Origin: an uncultured Akkermansia sp.
GTDB taxonomy: Bacteria > Verrucomicrobiota > Verrucomicrobiia > Verrucomicrobiales > Akkermansiaceae
Length of the DNA: 35,786 nt
Assembly (NCBI GenBank): GCA_949296365.1
Contig: CASFPZ010000024.1
Location: 1 to 35,786, forward strand
Reading direction: 5' to 3'
This document shows positions 7,876 through 15,988 of this stretch, piece after piece. The stretch's first letter is position 1. Each line of letters begins with the position of its first letter. The notes under the pieces were generated by a model, which had not been told where the DNA came from, did not search any database, and worked only from the letters and a program-made list of their open reading frames with translations. Position numbers and translations under genes: made by a program.

Positions 7876-8472
7876 ATGATTAAGAATGCCTTAATGGATG
7901 TTGGTAATGTGTTGTTGAGACTGCGCTGTGCTCCCTGGACGAATCTGTATCCAGAGGGCCAAAAGCCGAGTCAGAGAGAAGTGAACCATTTCATGCAGCT
8001 GTATGCGTTGTATGAAGTTGGGGGAATCAGCTCGGAAGAATTTGTTAGCTGTGGAATGGAAATTACGGGATTTCGGGGGACGTATCACAAGTTTGCTTTT
8101 CTTTGGTGCGACATTTTTGAGCCAATTCTTCCCATGCAGCAATTTTGTGAATGGATGAAAATGAAAGGGATTAGATTGATTCTTTTTTCCAACACAAATG
8201 CGTTGCATGAGGAAGAAATCCGAAACAGTAATTTTTATCGATTGTTTGACGATGCGATTTATTCTTTTGTAGTAGGTGCTTCCAAACCGGGCGATGGAAT
8301 GTACGAATACGCAATCTCCCAGCTCAAAATAAAACCGAACGAAACGCTGTACGTGGATGACCTCAAAGAAAATATTTTGACAGGTATGGCGTTCGGATTC
8401 CGAACTTTTCACTTTGCGCAGGAGCAAATCGATCGGCAGATCGAACAATTGAAAAATATTTTAACGAATTAA
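7876..8472 (+). CDS. HAD-superfamily phosphatase, YihX-like
   Basis: A haloacid dehalogenase-type hydrolase of 198 residues, probably acting on a small phosphorylated metabolite in the cytoplasm. Motif I is MDVGNVLL with the nucleophile Asp8. The glycine-asparagine variant in place of DxDx is typical of the YihX branch. Motif II is LILFSNTN, motif III the lysine in ASKPGD (Lys137), and motif IV VDD (Asp161-Asp162). The helical cap lies between motifs I and II. The ATG at 7876 was preferred over an in-frame ATG at 7852 that overlaps the preceding gene's stop, because motif I then sits at the usual place. The substrate is unknown; YihX of E. coli uses alpha-glucose 1-phosphate. Confidence 0.88.
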   Translation: MIKNALMDVGNVLLRLRCAPWTNLYPEGQKPSQREVNHFMQLYALYEVGGISSEEFVSCGMEITGFRGTYHKFAFLWCDIFEPILPMQQFCEWMKMKGIRLILFSNTNALHEEEIRNSNFYRLFDDAIYSFVVGASKPGDGMYEYAISQLKIKPNETLYVDDLKENILTGMAFGFRTFHFAQEQIDRQIEQLKNILTN

Positions 8473-8479
8473 TCATTGA

Positions 8480-8497
8480 ATCGTAATGCGTTACGAT
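8480..8497. promoter_or_regulatory. Palindrome upstream of the DEAD-box helicase gene
   Basis: ATCGTAA (8480-8486) and TTACGAT (8491-8497) form a seven-base inverted repeat around TGCG in the 119-base gap before the helicase gene. There is no T tail, so an operator is at least as likely as a terminator of the HAD gene. Confidence 0.3.
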
Positions 8498-8591
8498 AAT
8501 GTAGCAAAAAATTTGTATCTTTGCGCTTGCAAGAGAGAGAAGGAACAGTCAGTTTTTTGCGGACTTAATTGCATTCTTATCATCAACTTTT

Positions 8592-10394
8592 ATGTCTGAC
8601 GCACTCTCTTTTTCCGCTCTCGGGATTTGTCCCGAAATTCTTGAGGCCATTGAAGTTTTGGGTTTTGACTCGCCGTCAACAATTCAGGAAAAGGCAATTC
8701 CAGCTGCTTTGAATGGATCAGACGTGATTGGCTTATCACACACAGGATCGGGGAAAACGCTCGCTTTTTCTATACCGGCGTTAGAATTGATTTCTCCGGA
8801 CGAGTCGACTGTGCAGGTATTGTGTTTGTGCCCGACGCGAGAGCTAGCTGTTCAGATATGTCGAGAGGTGGATAAGTTGGCCTTGTTTATGGATGGGATA
8901 TCGGCGGTCCCTGTGTATGGAGGAGCTCCATTTAAGTCTCAGTTAGAGGCATTGAAGCGAGGTGTACAGTTTGTTGTAGGAACGCCAGGACGCATCATCG
9001 ATCACTTAGAATCTGGAGCCTTGAGTTTGAAGCATTTAAGGATGCTGATTTTGGATGAGGCTGACGAAATGTTGGACATGGGTTTCCTGGAAGACATTGA
9101 GCGCATCGCCGAAGCGATGCCTGAAAAAAAACAAACTCTGTTTTTTTCGGCAACGATGTCTCCTTCTATTAGGGCGTTAGTCTCTCGTTTTATGAGAGAT
9201 CCCGTAGAAATTGTCATTAAGCGTCCGACATTAACTGTACCTACGATCGAGCAGGTTTATTATGAAGTTGTATTTTCGTCTCGTATTGAACTGTTGAGTC
9301 GTTTGTTGGATACAGGCAAGGTTAAAATGGGACTCGTTTTTGCCAATACGAAGCGAGTTGTCGACGATATTGTTGATGGTTTGATGTTCCGTGGATATGC
9401 AGTTGATCGGCTACATGGCGATATGCCGCAAGTGATGCGTGAACGCGTTATGGACTCGTTCAAGAAAGGTCGCTTAAATGTTCTAGTAGCAACAGACATT
9501 GCCGCACGAGGAATTGATATTGACGATATTGATGTCGTCGTCAATTTTGAGTTGCCTCGCGACCCAGAAGATTATGTTCACCGCATTGGTAGGACGGCTC
9601 GAGCTGGACGAGAAGGCAAAGCAATAACATTTGTCGGGCGACGCGATTTTGCGTTGATGGGACGTATTGAGCGTTTTATCGGGGTGAAGTTGAAGCGAGA
9701 GCCTGTGATGACAGCTGTTCAGGTAGAACAAATGAGGACAGAGGCGCTTGTCGACGAAGTCATTGAGTTGATAGAGCGTGGGGCGGTGTTGCCAGAAGAA
9801 TTGAAAGAAGTAGAGGCGACCCCGGAAGAACTTGCTACCGCTTTGTTTGCTTTGTTAAAAGCCAAAACTCGCCGCGAGGTGCAGGATATCCCCGAAGATC
9901 GACAGCAAAAACGCCTTGATCGATTGGGAACTGAGGTAACACAAGAAGGCAGCGAAATCCCCCCAAAGGGCGACTCTTGGAAAGATCGTGGAGAGACGGT
10001 GACTCTATTCATGAATGCAGGGAAGATGTTGGGCATTCGTCCCAAGGACATTGCGGGTTTATTTTACAATACGGTCGAGATGGATCGAGGCGCTGTGGGA
10101 GATATTCGCATGTTTCCCAAATATTCGTTGATTGAGGTCGATGCTCAAGTAGCCCCTCATTTGATTGAAGCCCTCGGGCATGCTACTCTCTGTGGATATC
10201 GCGTTAATGTTCGAGAAGATAAGGGAATGGGCGAGGGGAATGGGTACTCTAGAACTCGGAAAAAACGTCCATCATTTTGGGAATCTGATTCTTATGAAGG
10301 GGAACGTCGACATTCGTTTCCACGTGGCGGACGAGCTAGCAAAGGGCATTCTCGGCGAGACAAAGGGGGCCGAGACGCAAAAGGCTGGAATTGA
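8592..10394 (+). CDS. deaD: DEAD-box ATP-dependent RNA helicase with DbpA-type RNA-binding domain
   Basis: A 600-residue RNA helicase likely to act in ribosome assembly and RNA unwinding in the cold. All core motifs are present: Q motif (STIQEKAIPAAL), motif I SHTGSGKT near residue 50, PTRELA, TPGR, DEAD near residue 157, SAT, then VFANTKR, VATDIAARGIDI and HRIGRTAR in the second RecA domain. Residues about 467-540 form a DbpA-type RRM-like domain (MFPKYSLIEVDAQVAPHLIE). A basic, Arg/Gly-rich tail follows (SFPRGGRASKGHSRRDKGGRD). This is the CsdA/DeaD architecture rather than the shorter DbpA. The leader of more than 100 bases would suit cold-shock control, but no known element was recognised. 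Confidence 0.93.
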   Translation: MSDALSFSALGICPEILEAIEVLGFDSPSTIQEKAIPAALNGSDVIGLSHTGSGKTLAFSIPALELISPDESTVQVLCLCPTRELAVQICREVDKLALFMDGISAVPVYGGAPFKSQLEALKRGVQFVVGTPGRIIDHLESGALSLKHLRMLILDEADEMLDMGFLEDIERIAEAMPEKKQTLFFSATMSPSIRALVSRFMRDPVEIVIKRPTLTVPTIEQVYYEVVFSSRIELLSRLLDTGKVKMGLVFANTKRVVDDIVDGLMFRGYAVDRLHGDMPQVMRERVMDSFKKGRLNVLVATDIAARGIDIDDIDVVVNFELPRDPEDYVHRIGRTARAGREGKAITFVGRRDFALMGRIERFIGVKLKREPVMTAVQVEQMRTEALVDEVIELIERGAVLPEELKEVEATPEELATALFALLKAKTRREVQDIPEDRQQKRLDRLGTEVTQEGSEIPPKGDSWKDRGETVTLFMNAGKMLGIRPKDIAGLFYNTVEMDRGAVGDIRMFPKYSLIEVDAQVAPHLIEALGHATLCGYRVNVREDKGMGEGNGYSRTRKKRPSFWESDSYEGERRHSFPRGGRASKGHSRRDKGGRDAKGWN

Positions 10395-10486
10395 AAGTTT
10401 ATTATGACCCAATTCTTCTCGGATCAGCGAAGGGTGTTTTTCACCATTGAGCTGTGGGGAGAATTGGTGTATGATGTGTCCCGGTT

Positions 10487-11152
10487 GTGATAACATTCGT
10501 CATTTTATACATTGTTGCCGCGTATTTGTTAGGAGCCATCCCCTTTGGTTATTTAGCTGGTCGACTTAATGGGATTGATTTGCGTGAACATGGATCACAC
10601 AATATTGGCGCTACCAATGTTGTGCGTGTCTTAGGAAAAACTTGGGGAATTCCTGTTTTTATACTCGATTTCCTTAAAGGTTATCTTCCAGTTATTTTAA
10701 GCGACTCTATCATTGACATGTGGGCAACGTGTGGAACGGGAGAAATCGCGTGGCTGAAAGCTATTGTTTTGGTTTTGGTGAGTTTTGCAACTGTGCTTGG
10801 GCATACGTATACCTGTTTTTTAGGATTTAAGGGTGGGAAAGGCGTCGCGACAACTGCCGGAGTTTTGATGGCGTTGTCGTTTCCTATGTTTGCCATTGCT
10901 TTAGCAACTTGGGTTGTTGCATTGCTGCTATTCCGATATGTGTCGGTTGCGAGTATAACTTCGGCTATAGGGATGGTTGTTGGAGGAGGATATGCCTACG
11001 GTTTTTTCAAACCAGGTGGGTTGACATGGCGCCCGGAGGTGGTAATCATCGGGTTTTTAGTTGCTGTGGCAGCTCTAGTGATTGTTAGGCATCGCTCCAA
11101 TATTGTCCGAATTATGAGTGGAACTGAACCCAAAGTTTTTTCGAGGAAATGA
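10487..11152 (+). CDS. plsY: Glycerol-3-phosphate acyltransferase PlsY
   Basis: PlsY is an integral membrane enzyme that transfers the acyl group of acyl-phosphate to the sn-1 position of glycerol 3-phosphate, the first committed step of phospholipid synthesis. The 221-residue protein has several hydrophobic helices and the family motifs: GAIPFGYLAGRLNGIDLREHGSHNIGATNV (residues about 17-46), LGHTYTCFLGFKGGKGVATT (about residue 104) and IVRHRSNIVRI near the end. The start must be the GTG at 10487, because an in-frame stop lies five codons upstream and no ATG is available early. It overlaps gpsA by four bases (ATGA), which indicates translational coupling. Confidence 0.95.
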   Translation: MITFVILYIVAAYLLGAIPFGYLAGRLNGIDLREHGSHNIGATNVVRVLGKTWGIPVFILDFLKGYLPVILSDSIIDMWATCGTGEIAWLKAIVLVLVSFATVLGHTYTCFLGFKGGKGVATTAGVLMALSFPMFAIALATWVVALLLFRYVSVASITSAIGMVVGGGYAYGFFKPGGLTWRPEVVIIGFLVAVAALVIVRHRSNIVRIMSGTEPKVFSRK

Positions 11153-12156
11153 AAGATATCAAAAAATTAGCTATTATTGGAGCCGGTTCCTGGGGGACAG
11201 CCTTGGCTATGGCTGCGGCAGAATCATGTCAGCATGTTGTTTTGTGGACCTTAAGCGAGTCTCAGGCTAAAACGTTGGCAGTGACACGGCGTAACCCTTT
11301 GTTGGTGCCTTCAGCTCCCCTTCTGGCGGATAATATTGATCCGACGGCGGATTTTGACCGTGTTTTAGGGGCAGAGGTTGTCCTTGTTGTCGTGCCTTCA
11401 GTGGCTATGAGGTCTATAGCTGAAAAATTGAGTTTTAGTGGAATTGATAAGCGCACGATCATCATTTCCTGTTCGAAGGGGATCGAACAAGGAACCCATC
11501 TTCGTATGACACAGTTGTTAAGAGAACGTTTGCCGGAATTTTCCATTGGCGCCCTCTCTGGTCCTAATCATGCTGAAGATATTTGTTTGGGGCTTCCGTC
11601 TGCGACATTGGTTGGGTTTGAAAATCAGGATTGCGCCGATTACATCCAACATGCTTTTTCGACTCCTAAGTTGCGCATTTATACGTCTAATGATGTGACT
11701 GGCATGGAGTTGGGGGGTACTATCAAAAATGTTTTTGCTATCGGGGCGGGATTGTGTGCTGGCCTTAAATTAGGCGATAATGCATTGGCCGCTTTAGTGA
11801 CTAGAGGGTTAGGTGAAATGACGCGGATTGGTACGTTGTACGGAGGATGTGCGGAAACTTTTATGGGACTATCTGGCATTGGCGACCTTGTAGTTACTTG
11901 TTACTCTCAGCACTCTAGGAACCAGCAGGTAGGTCAGAGCCTCGCGAAGGGTTATTCGTTACAACAAACCCTTGATTCGCTCCAAATGGTTGCTGAAGGT
12001 GTGCCCAATACCCGATCAATCTATGAAATGGCTCGCAAAGTTCATGCACGAACCCCCCTGATCGATGCTGTTTATGCTGTCCTTTACGAGGAAAAACCTC
12101 CGCTTGAGGCATTAAACGAGCTCATGAACCGCGATCCAAGACCAGAACATGATTAA
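11149..12156 (+). CDS. gpsA: Glycerol-3-phosphate dehydrogenase [NAD(P)+]
   Basis: GpsA reduces dihydroxyacetone phosphate to sn-glycerol 3-phosphate, the substrate of PlsY encoded just upstream. The 335-residue cytoplasmic enzyme has the nucleotide-binding IIGAGSWGTALA at residues 9-20, the substrate-site stretches IISCSKGIEQGT and ALSGPNHAEDI, the catalytic-lysine segment GGTIKNVFAIGAGLCAGLKLG, and GLSGIGDLVVTCYSQHSRN. The ATGA overlap with plsY and the shared pathway make this an obvious two-gene operon. Confidence 0.97.
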   Translation: MKDIKKLAIIGAGSWGTALAMAAAESCQHVVLWTLSESQAKTLAVTRRNPLLVPSAPLLADNIDPTADFDRVLGAEVVLVVVPSVAMRSIAEKLSFSGIDKRTIIISCSKGIEQGTHLRMTQLLRERLPEFSIGALSGPNHAEDICLGLPSATLVGFENQDCADYIQHAFSTPKLRIYTSNDVTGMELGGTIKNVFAIGAGLCAGLKLGDNALAALVTRGLGEMTRIGTLYGGCAETFMGLSGIGDLVVTCYSQHSRNQQVGQSLAKGYSLQQTLDSLQMVAEGVPNTRSIYEMARKVHARTPLIDAVYAVLYEEKPPLEALNELMNRDPRPEHD

Positions 12157-12212
12157 ATCTCGTATTTTTTTGATTGATTTCTCAGAAATTTTCTCCATAT
12201 ATAAAGAACACC

Positions 12213-12647
12213 ATGAAACGCGCCATATATACTCTTCTGTTTGCGGCCGGGCTGCTCGGAACAGCCATGGCTGATATTCAGGCTCCTCCTGCTTCTGAAT
12301 ATACGCCTTCCCGCAAGTTGGGACGGGCACTTAATAATCTCCTCTATTCTGCTGAAGAAATTCCTGTTCAGATGGTTCGCTGGACTACAGAAAGCGGTGA
12401 TTATGCTGGATTCTCCGTAGGTCTTGTCGATGGAACATCCCGTATGCTCCAGAGAATGGGGTACGGATTATATGAATTGGTAACTTTTTGGGCTCCTACT
12501 TACAAATGTACTTATAAGCCTCCTTATCAGGGATTTTGTGGTACTAGCGGCCTCCGTGAATATAATCCTGCCACCGGGATGTCTGAATTTCCGTCTGAAT
12601 TGAGTTATCAGGCCTATTATCGTTATTCTCGCGTACAGATGGACTAA
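12213..12647 (+). CDS. Small secreted protein, exosortase-associated TIGR04073-like
   Basis: A 144-residue exported protein of unknown function. Residues 1-21 are a signal peptide (MKRAIYTLLFAAGLLGTAMA, cleavage before DIQAPP). The mature part begins with RKLGRALNNLLYSAEEIPVQM, which matches my recollection of the TIGR04073 family, a short protein found in exosortase-carrying Verrucomicrobiota and relatives. A glycine-rich amphipathic middle follows (GFSVGLVDGTSRMLQRMGYG). No PEP-CTERM sorting signal is visible, so it is not itself an exosortase substrate of the usual kind. The ATG at 12213 gives a clean signal peptide. A longer frame from 12174 adds residues that would mask it. It is followed by a large terminator hairpin. 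Confidence 0.75.
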   Translation: MKRAIYTLLFAAGLLGTAMADIQAPPASEYTPSRKLGRALNNLLYSAEEIPVQMVRWTTESGDYAGFSVGLVDGTSRMLQRMGYGLYELVTFWAPTYKCTYKPPYQGFCGTSGLREYNPATGMSEFPSELSYQAYYRYSRVQMD

Positions 12648-12683
12648 TATTTGCCCATTTGAATGCTGTTTTTTTATTTTTCT

Positions 12684-12730
12684 ACAAAAACCTGTATTCG
12701 TCCTAGCTAGGATTGAATGCAGGTTTTTGT
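12684..12730 (+). terminator. Large terminator hairpin
   Basis: ACAAAAACCTG (12684-12694) pairs perfectly with CAGGTTTTTGT (12720-12730). The interior ATTC/GAAT arms and the palindrome TCCTAGCTAGGA extend the stem to nearly its whole length. It lies 36 bases after the TIGR04073-like gene and carries its own T-rich arm, so it probably ends that transcript. Confidence 0.7.
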
Positions 12731-12770
12731 ATTTCAATGGAGAGATCTACATTGCGTGAGTTGATGTTTT

Positions 12771-13165
12771 TTTAGTTCCGGTAAAAACAGGAAAGATAGA
12801 ATTGAGGTCTCCGTAATGCTCATAAAACAAACGTCACGGATGTTCTTCTGAAAAACTAAGCTTTCGATCGGAACGAGGTAGGTTCTGGAGGTTTCTTCCC
12901 GGCTTTTTTAGGCATTTTTACCTAGTTCTTTTTCTGCGTTTCGAAGAAGTGTAACAGCTCTCGTTGCACATGAACCTCAAATCTTGAGCACCGGAACCAA
13001 TCTAAAAAAGTTTTAGTCGTTTCTAAAACTCTGCTACAGCACATATGTAGTAGATCGACAACAAGTCTCTCCCAAATTGATGTTCTAAAATCCTCAACAG
13101 ACAGACTTTAAACAGAACTACATCAAGGGGAAGTTTGCTGGGAAAAGTTCTACTAGATACTAATG
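12771..13165 (-). mobile_element. Decayed, internally deleted insertion-sequence relic
   Basis: The left end TAGTTCCGGTAAAA (12773-12786) and the right end AAAAGTTCTACTAGATACTAAT (13143-13164) are facing versions of the terminal repeat seen at 35638-35659 (core TAGTGTCCGGTAAAACTTTT). The right repeat differs from it at 5 of 22 positions, all C-to-T or G-to-A. The interior from about 13020 to 13165 aligns with the reverse complement of 35638-35780 by eye (for example AACTCTGCTACA shared exactly). Read on the minus strand it looks like the ruined start of a transposase gene. At about 395 bases it is far too short for a working element. The transposase family is not certain. Confidence 0.65.
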
Positions 13166-13242
13166 AGTATTGTTACTTTTTAGTAAATATGGTTTGTCTT
13201 CCTTGTAACTTCAACGATGGGGCAATAGTGCTTTGACGCAGT

Positions 13243-13854
13243 TTAGAGAGTTGCAAAATTATGCAATAATAACAATCCTAGGCGTTGGCTTTTTTCTGGA
13301 TGAAATTGGGTTGCAACAAGCCGCCCACAACGGATAGCTGCGGCAAATGGAATTCCGTACGTTGTAGTAGCAGCAATGATCTCTAAATTTTGCGGACAAG
13401 GATAATAGGAATGAACGTAATAGAAGTAGGGATTTTCTCCCATGCCTCGCCAAATAGGATCGCGAGGATTAGTCAATTCAATATTATTCCATCCCATGTG
13501 AGGGATCTTCAAATTGATGGATTCGTCAAATCGTTTAACTTGGCCGCGAAAAATACCAAGCCCTCGAATGATGGGAGATTCTTCGCTGGATTCAAACAAA
13601 GCCTGATATCCAATGCAAATGCCTAGGAAAGGTTTGTCCGCAGTAATCCAGGAGACGATGGTTTCCTCTAATCCCTGTTCTCTGATTTTGTTCATACAGT
13701 CACCAAAAGCGCCAACGCCAGGGAAGACAAGGTGGGTGATGCCATTGAGGTCATCGGGGGCATGAATGAGAGAACTCTCGATACCTATGGCATGGAAACT
13801 ATTGCGAACACTGCGCAGGTTACCAGCTCCATAATCAATGATGCCGAGTTTCAT
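13243..13854 (-). CDS. hisH: Imidazole glycerol phosphate synthase, glutaminase subunit HisH
   Basis: HisH releases ammonia from glutamine for HisF, which makes imidazole glycerol phosphate and AICAR in histidine synthesis. The 203-residue class I glutamine amidotransferase shows IIDYGAGNLRSV at the N-terminus, the oxyanion-strand region FPGVGAFGDCM, the nucleophile cysteine in GICIGYQ (usually GICLGMQ), and the catalytic His-Glu in TQFHPEKS near the C-terminus. It lies 20 bases behind hisB on the same strand. HisF is not nearby. The AICAR by-product feeds PurH, which is also in this window. Confidence 0.95.
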   Translation of the reverse strand: MKLGIIDYGAGNLRSVRNSFHAIGIESSLIHAPDDLNGITHLVFPGVGAFGDCMNKIREQGLEETIVSWITADKPFLGICIGYQALFESSEESPIIRGLGIFRGQVKRFDESINLKIPHMGWNNIELTNPRDPIWRGMGENPYFYYVHSYYPCPQNLEIIAATTTYGIPFAAAIRCGRLVATQFHPEKSQRLGLLLLHNFATL

Positions 13855-13874
13855 AATAAGAGGAAGTACATATG

Positions 13875-14465
13875 TTAGAGAATCCCTTTGGTGGAAGGAA
13901 TCATATCCTTGTTTTTGGGATCAATAGCAACGGCTTCGCGAAGCGCACGAGCCAGAGACTTGAAAATAGATTCGGCAATATGGTGCCCATCTCGACCGTA
14001 GAATACCTCTACGTGCAAATTGCAACGAAGATTGTTGGCAAACGCTCGACAGAATTCTTCACACAAGGAAAGCGGAAAATTGGGGGCATCAGGTAGACCA
14101 CCTGTCGGAATACGGAATGACAAATAGGGGCGATCGCTTAAGTCGATAACTGTACGGGTCAACGTTTCATCCATAGGAACATAGGCACAACCATAACGAA
14201 CGATGCCCTTTTTGTTGCCAAGGGCTGTACGCACGCAATCTCCCAGAGTAATGGCTACGTCTTCTACGGTGTGGTGAGCGTCTACGCCAAGATCGCCATG
14301 GGCGTCAATTTTCAAATTGATGAGCGAATGGCGAGAAAACAGAGTCAACATGTGATCGAAAAAACCATGCCCTGTTGAAATGATCGAGTGGCCAGTACCA
14401 TCAAGATTCAGTTCGAGATTGATATCGGTTTCTCCTGTCGTTCTGCGTCGTGAATCCTGTCTCAT
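13875..14465 (-). CDS. hisB: Imidazoleglycerol-phosphate dehydratase
   Basis: HisB dehydrates imidazole glycerol phosphate to imidazole acetol phosphate in histidine synthesis. The 196-residue protein is the monofunctional dehydratase, without the phosphatase domain found in E. coli HisB. Manganese-binding motifs are visible: STGHGFFDHML, DAHHTVEDVAITLG and, later, DGHHIAESIFKSLARALR. The ATG at 14465 follows an A-rich purine stretch (AAAAAGGAC). It is followed by hisH, forming a short his operon downstream of the terminator at 14506-14540. Confidence 0.95.
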   Translation of the reverse strand: MRQDSRRRTTGETDINLELNLDGTGHSIISTGHGFFDHMLTLFSRHSLINLKIDAHGDLGVDAHHTVEDVAITLGDCVRTALGNKKGIVRYGCAYVPMDETLTRTVIDLSDRPYLSFRIPTGGLPDAPNFPLSLCEEFCRAFANNLRCNLHVEVFYGRDGHHIAESIFKSLARALREAVAIDPKNKDMIPSTKGIL

Positions 14466-14505
14466 GTCCTTTTTCTATCTTGTTTATGCTGATTACAAAA
14501 GAATG

Positions 14506-14540
14506 AAAAAGGACATACCCCGGGTACTTGAGGTATGTCC
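14506..14540 (-). terminator. Terminator of the coiled-coil protein gene
   Basis: GGACATACC (14511-14519) pairs with GGTATGTCC (14532-14540). On the minus strand the stem is followed by TTTTTC. It ends the 14576-15862 gene and insulates hisB, whose own promoter must lie in the remaining 40 bases unless read-through occurs. Confidence 0.8.
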
Positions 14541-14575
14541 CCTCCAAAGATAATTGGGTGTGAACAAGGGAATCC

Positions 14576-15862
14576 TTATTCTTTCTTATCGTCTTTTGAA
14601 GAAGGAGATAAACGATCCTTCAGATCATTGAGCTTGTTCTGTTGTTTACCCTTTTGTAACCTTTCTTGTCGTCTGGCTTCACGCTGTTTTAAACGCTCTA
14701 TTGCTCGTTTTTCACGTTCTTTTTCACGTTCTTTTGCGCGTTCTTCACGTTCTTTTTGTTTACCTTCAACGATGGCATTGCTTAATTCTTCAAAATATGC
14801 TTTGTCCATGCGCACTGAACGAATGATGCTCAATTCATTGCTAGCTTCGTCGTATTTCTTTTCATCGATCAATGCCCAGGCTTTTTTGAAAGCTTCGGTA
14901 GCTTTACCTGCATCCTGAGCGATGGGATTAGAGAGAGTCTCGGCATCTGTCGTGGCTACTTGCAACAAATCTTCTAATGCTGGAACGTAGTCAATAGGTT
15001 CGAACCAACGAATTTGCTTTTCCCTCAATTTTTGAGTTGCCTCGCGGTATTGAGTTCGCAGTTGTTGTTCTTGAGCAGCTTCGTTACGGCGTTTTTTCTC
15101 ATAAGCTTCCCGTTGCTCAGCATCTTTGATTTTTCTGGCTTGGCTGAGAGCAAGACGATTTTTTTCTTCTTTGTCTTTTTCTTTCTTTTTGGCAATTTCC
15201 AGTCGTTTAGTCAGATGTGCCTTAAGTTGTGTTGTCAATTTCTGAGCAAGCGGGTAAGCATTAGCATAGGCTTTTGATCCACTGTAATTCTTTTTAAGGG
15301 TATCAAAGGTCCTCATTGCCATGAATGGATCATTAGCTTTGACATAAGAGTTCATTTTGTTGAGCAAGTCGTCTGCTTCGATATCGTAACGGAAGCGGCG
15401 CATTTCTTCTTCCGTTGGTTTGTTAGCTTCAGCTTCAGCAGCTGCCTTGGCCGCAGCATCTTCTTGTTTCTTCAATTGATCTGCTACTTTTGCCTGTAAT
15501 TTTTCTATGTCGGCTTTCTTGTTTGACTTGGGATACGTTTTGAGGAGTTTCTCGATTTTTTCTTTGCCTGTTTTGAGATCGTCAAGACTCATGTCAGCAA
15601 GAGCCTTTTCGTCGTATTTATTGGCAAGCTTATTGAATTCAACTTCATCTGGAGTGCTTTTGACGATTTTCAGGATTTGGTCTCGGTTGACAGTTTTTGA
15701 ATCTTTGATCGATTTTGTGATGGGTACGATGAAGGTGACTTTTTGGTCCGTTTCGACTTCGATCGTGCAATTTTTATAGACGGTACCGTCGAGCATGTGG
15801 ATTTCATCGGCCAAGACCAATGGAGCTACAGCAAGAAGAGTAGGCAAGATCAGATGTTTCAT
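14576..15862 (-). CDS. Secreted coiled-coil protein, unknown function
   Basis: A 428-residue protein with a signal peptide (MKHLILPTLLAVAPLVLA, cleavage before DEIHMLDG). The first mature 60 residues form a small beta-rich region (EIHMLDGTVYKNCTIEVETD) like the short domains that begin many Verrucomicrobiota and planctomycete exported proteins. The rest is almost entirely charged helix: Lys/Glu/Ala-rich heptads from about residue 80 to 300, and a second block rich in Arg/Glu (REERAKEREKEREKRAIER) before a basic, low-complexity C-terminus. A periplasmic or envelope structural role is possible, but no function is recognised. The ATG at 15862 was chosen because it opens the signal peptide; the frame continues upstream to 15946. 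Confidence 0.75.
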   Translation of the reverse strand: MKHLILPTLLAVAPLVLADEIHMLDGTVYKNCTIEVETDQKVTFIVPITKSIKDSKTVNRDQILKIVKSTPDEVEFNKLANKYDEKALADMSLDDLKTGKEKIEKLLKTYPKSNKKADIEKLQAKVADQLKKQEDAAAKAAAEAEANKPTEEEMRRFRYDIEADDLLNKMNSYVKANDPFMAMRTFDTLKKNYSGSKAYANAYPLAQKLTTQLKAHLTKRLEIAKKKEKDKEEKNRLALSQARKIKDAEQREAYEKKRRNEAAQEQQLRTQYREATQKLREKQIRWFEPIDYVPALEDLLQVATTDAETLSNPIAQDAGKATEAFKKAWALIDEKKYDEASNELSIIRSVRMDKAYFEELSNAIVEGKQKEREERAKEREKEREKRAIERLKQREARRQERLQKGKQQNKLNDLKDRLSPSSKDDKKE

Positions 15863-15931
15863 AAATAGCGAGAGGTGTTTGGATGATATGCGGTACTTTA
15901 CCAAAAAAAAATCGTTGATGCCACAATAAAA

Positions 15932-15962
15932 AACCCGAAACTGCAAAAAGCAGATTCGGGTT
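15932..15962 (-). terminator. Terminator of rplY
   Basis: AACCCGAA (15932-15939) pairs with TTCGGGTT (15955-15962), with CTGC/GCAG arms inside. On the minus strand it is followed by TTTTTTATTG. It lies just after the rplY stop. Confidence 0.85.
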
Positions 15963-15988
15963 GTGGAAACTGGGTGATAAAAAGGTCT

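Larger units (their letters stand above)
12648..13242. other. Non-coding gap between convergent genes
   Basis: This gap of about 600 bases separates the plus-strand TIGR04073-like gene from the end of hisH. It holds the terminator hairpin at 12684-12730 and a decayed insertion-sequence relic at 12771-13165. No intact reading frame was found. Confidence 0.7.

Noticed and set aside
8511..8523. Bacteroidota-type -7 promoter motif (TATCTTTG) before the helicase gene
   Set aside because: No TTTG/TTG box at about -33, and the other promoters in this window look like ordinary sigma-70 types.
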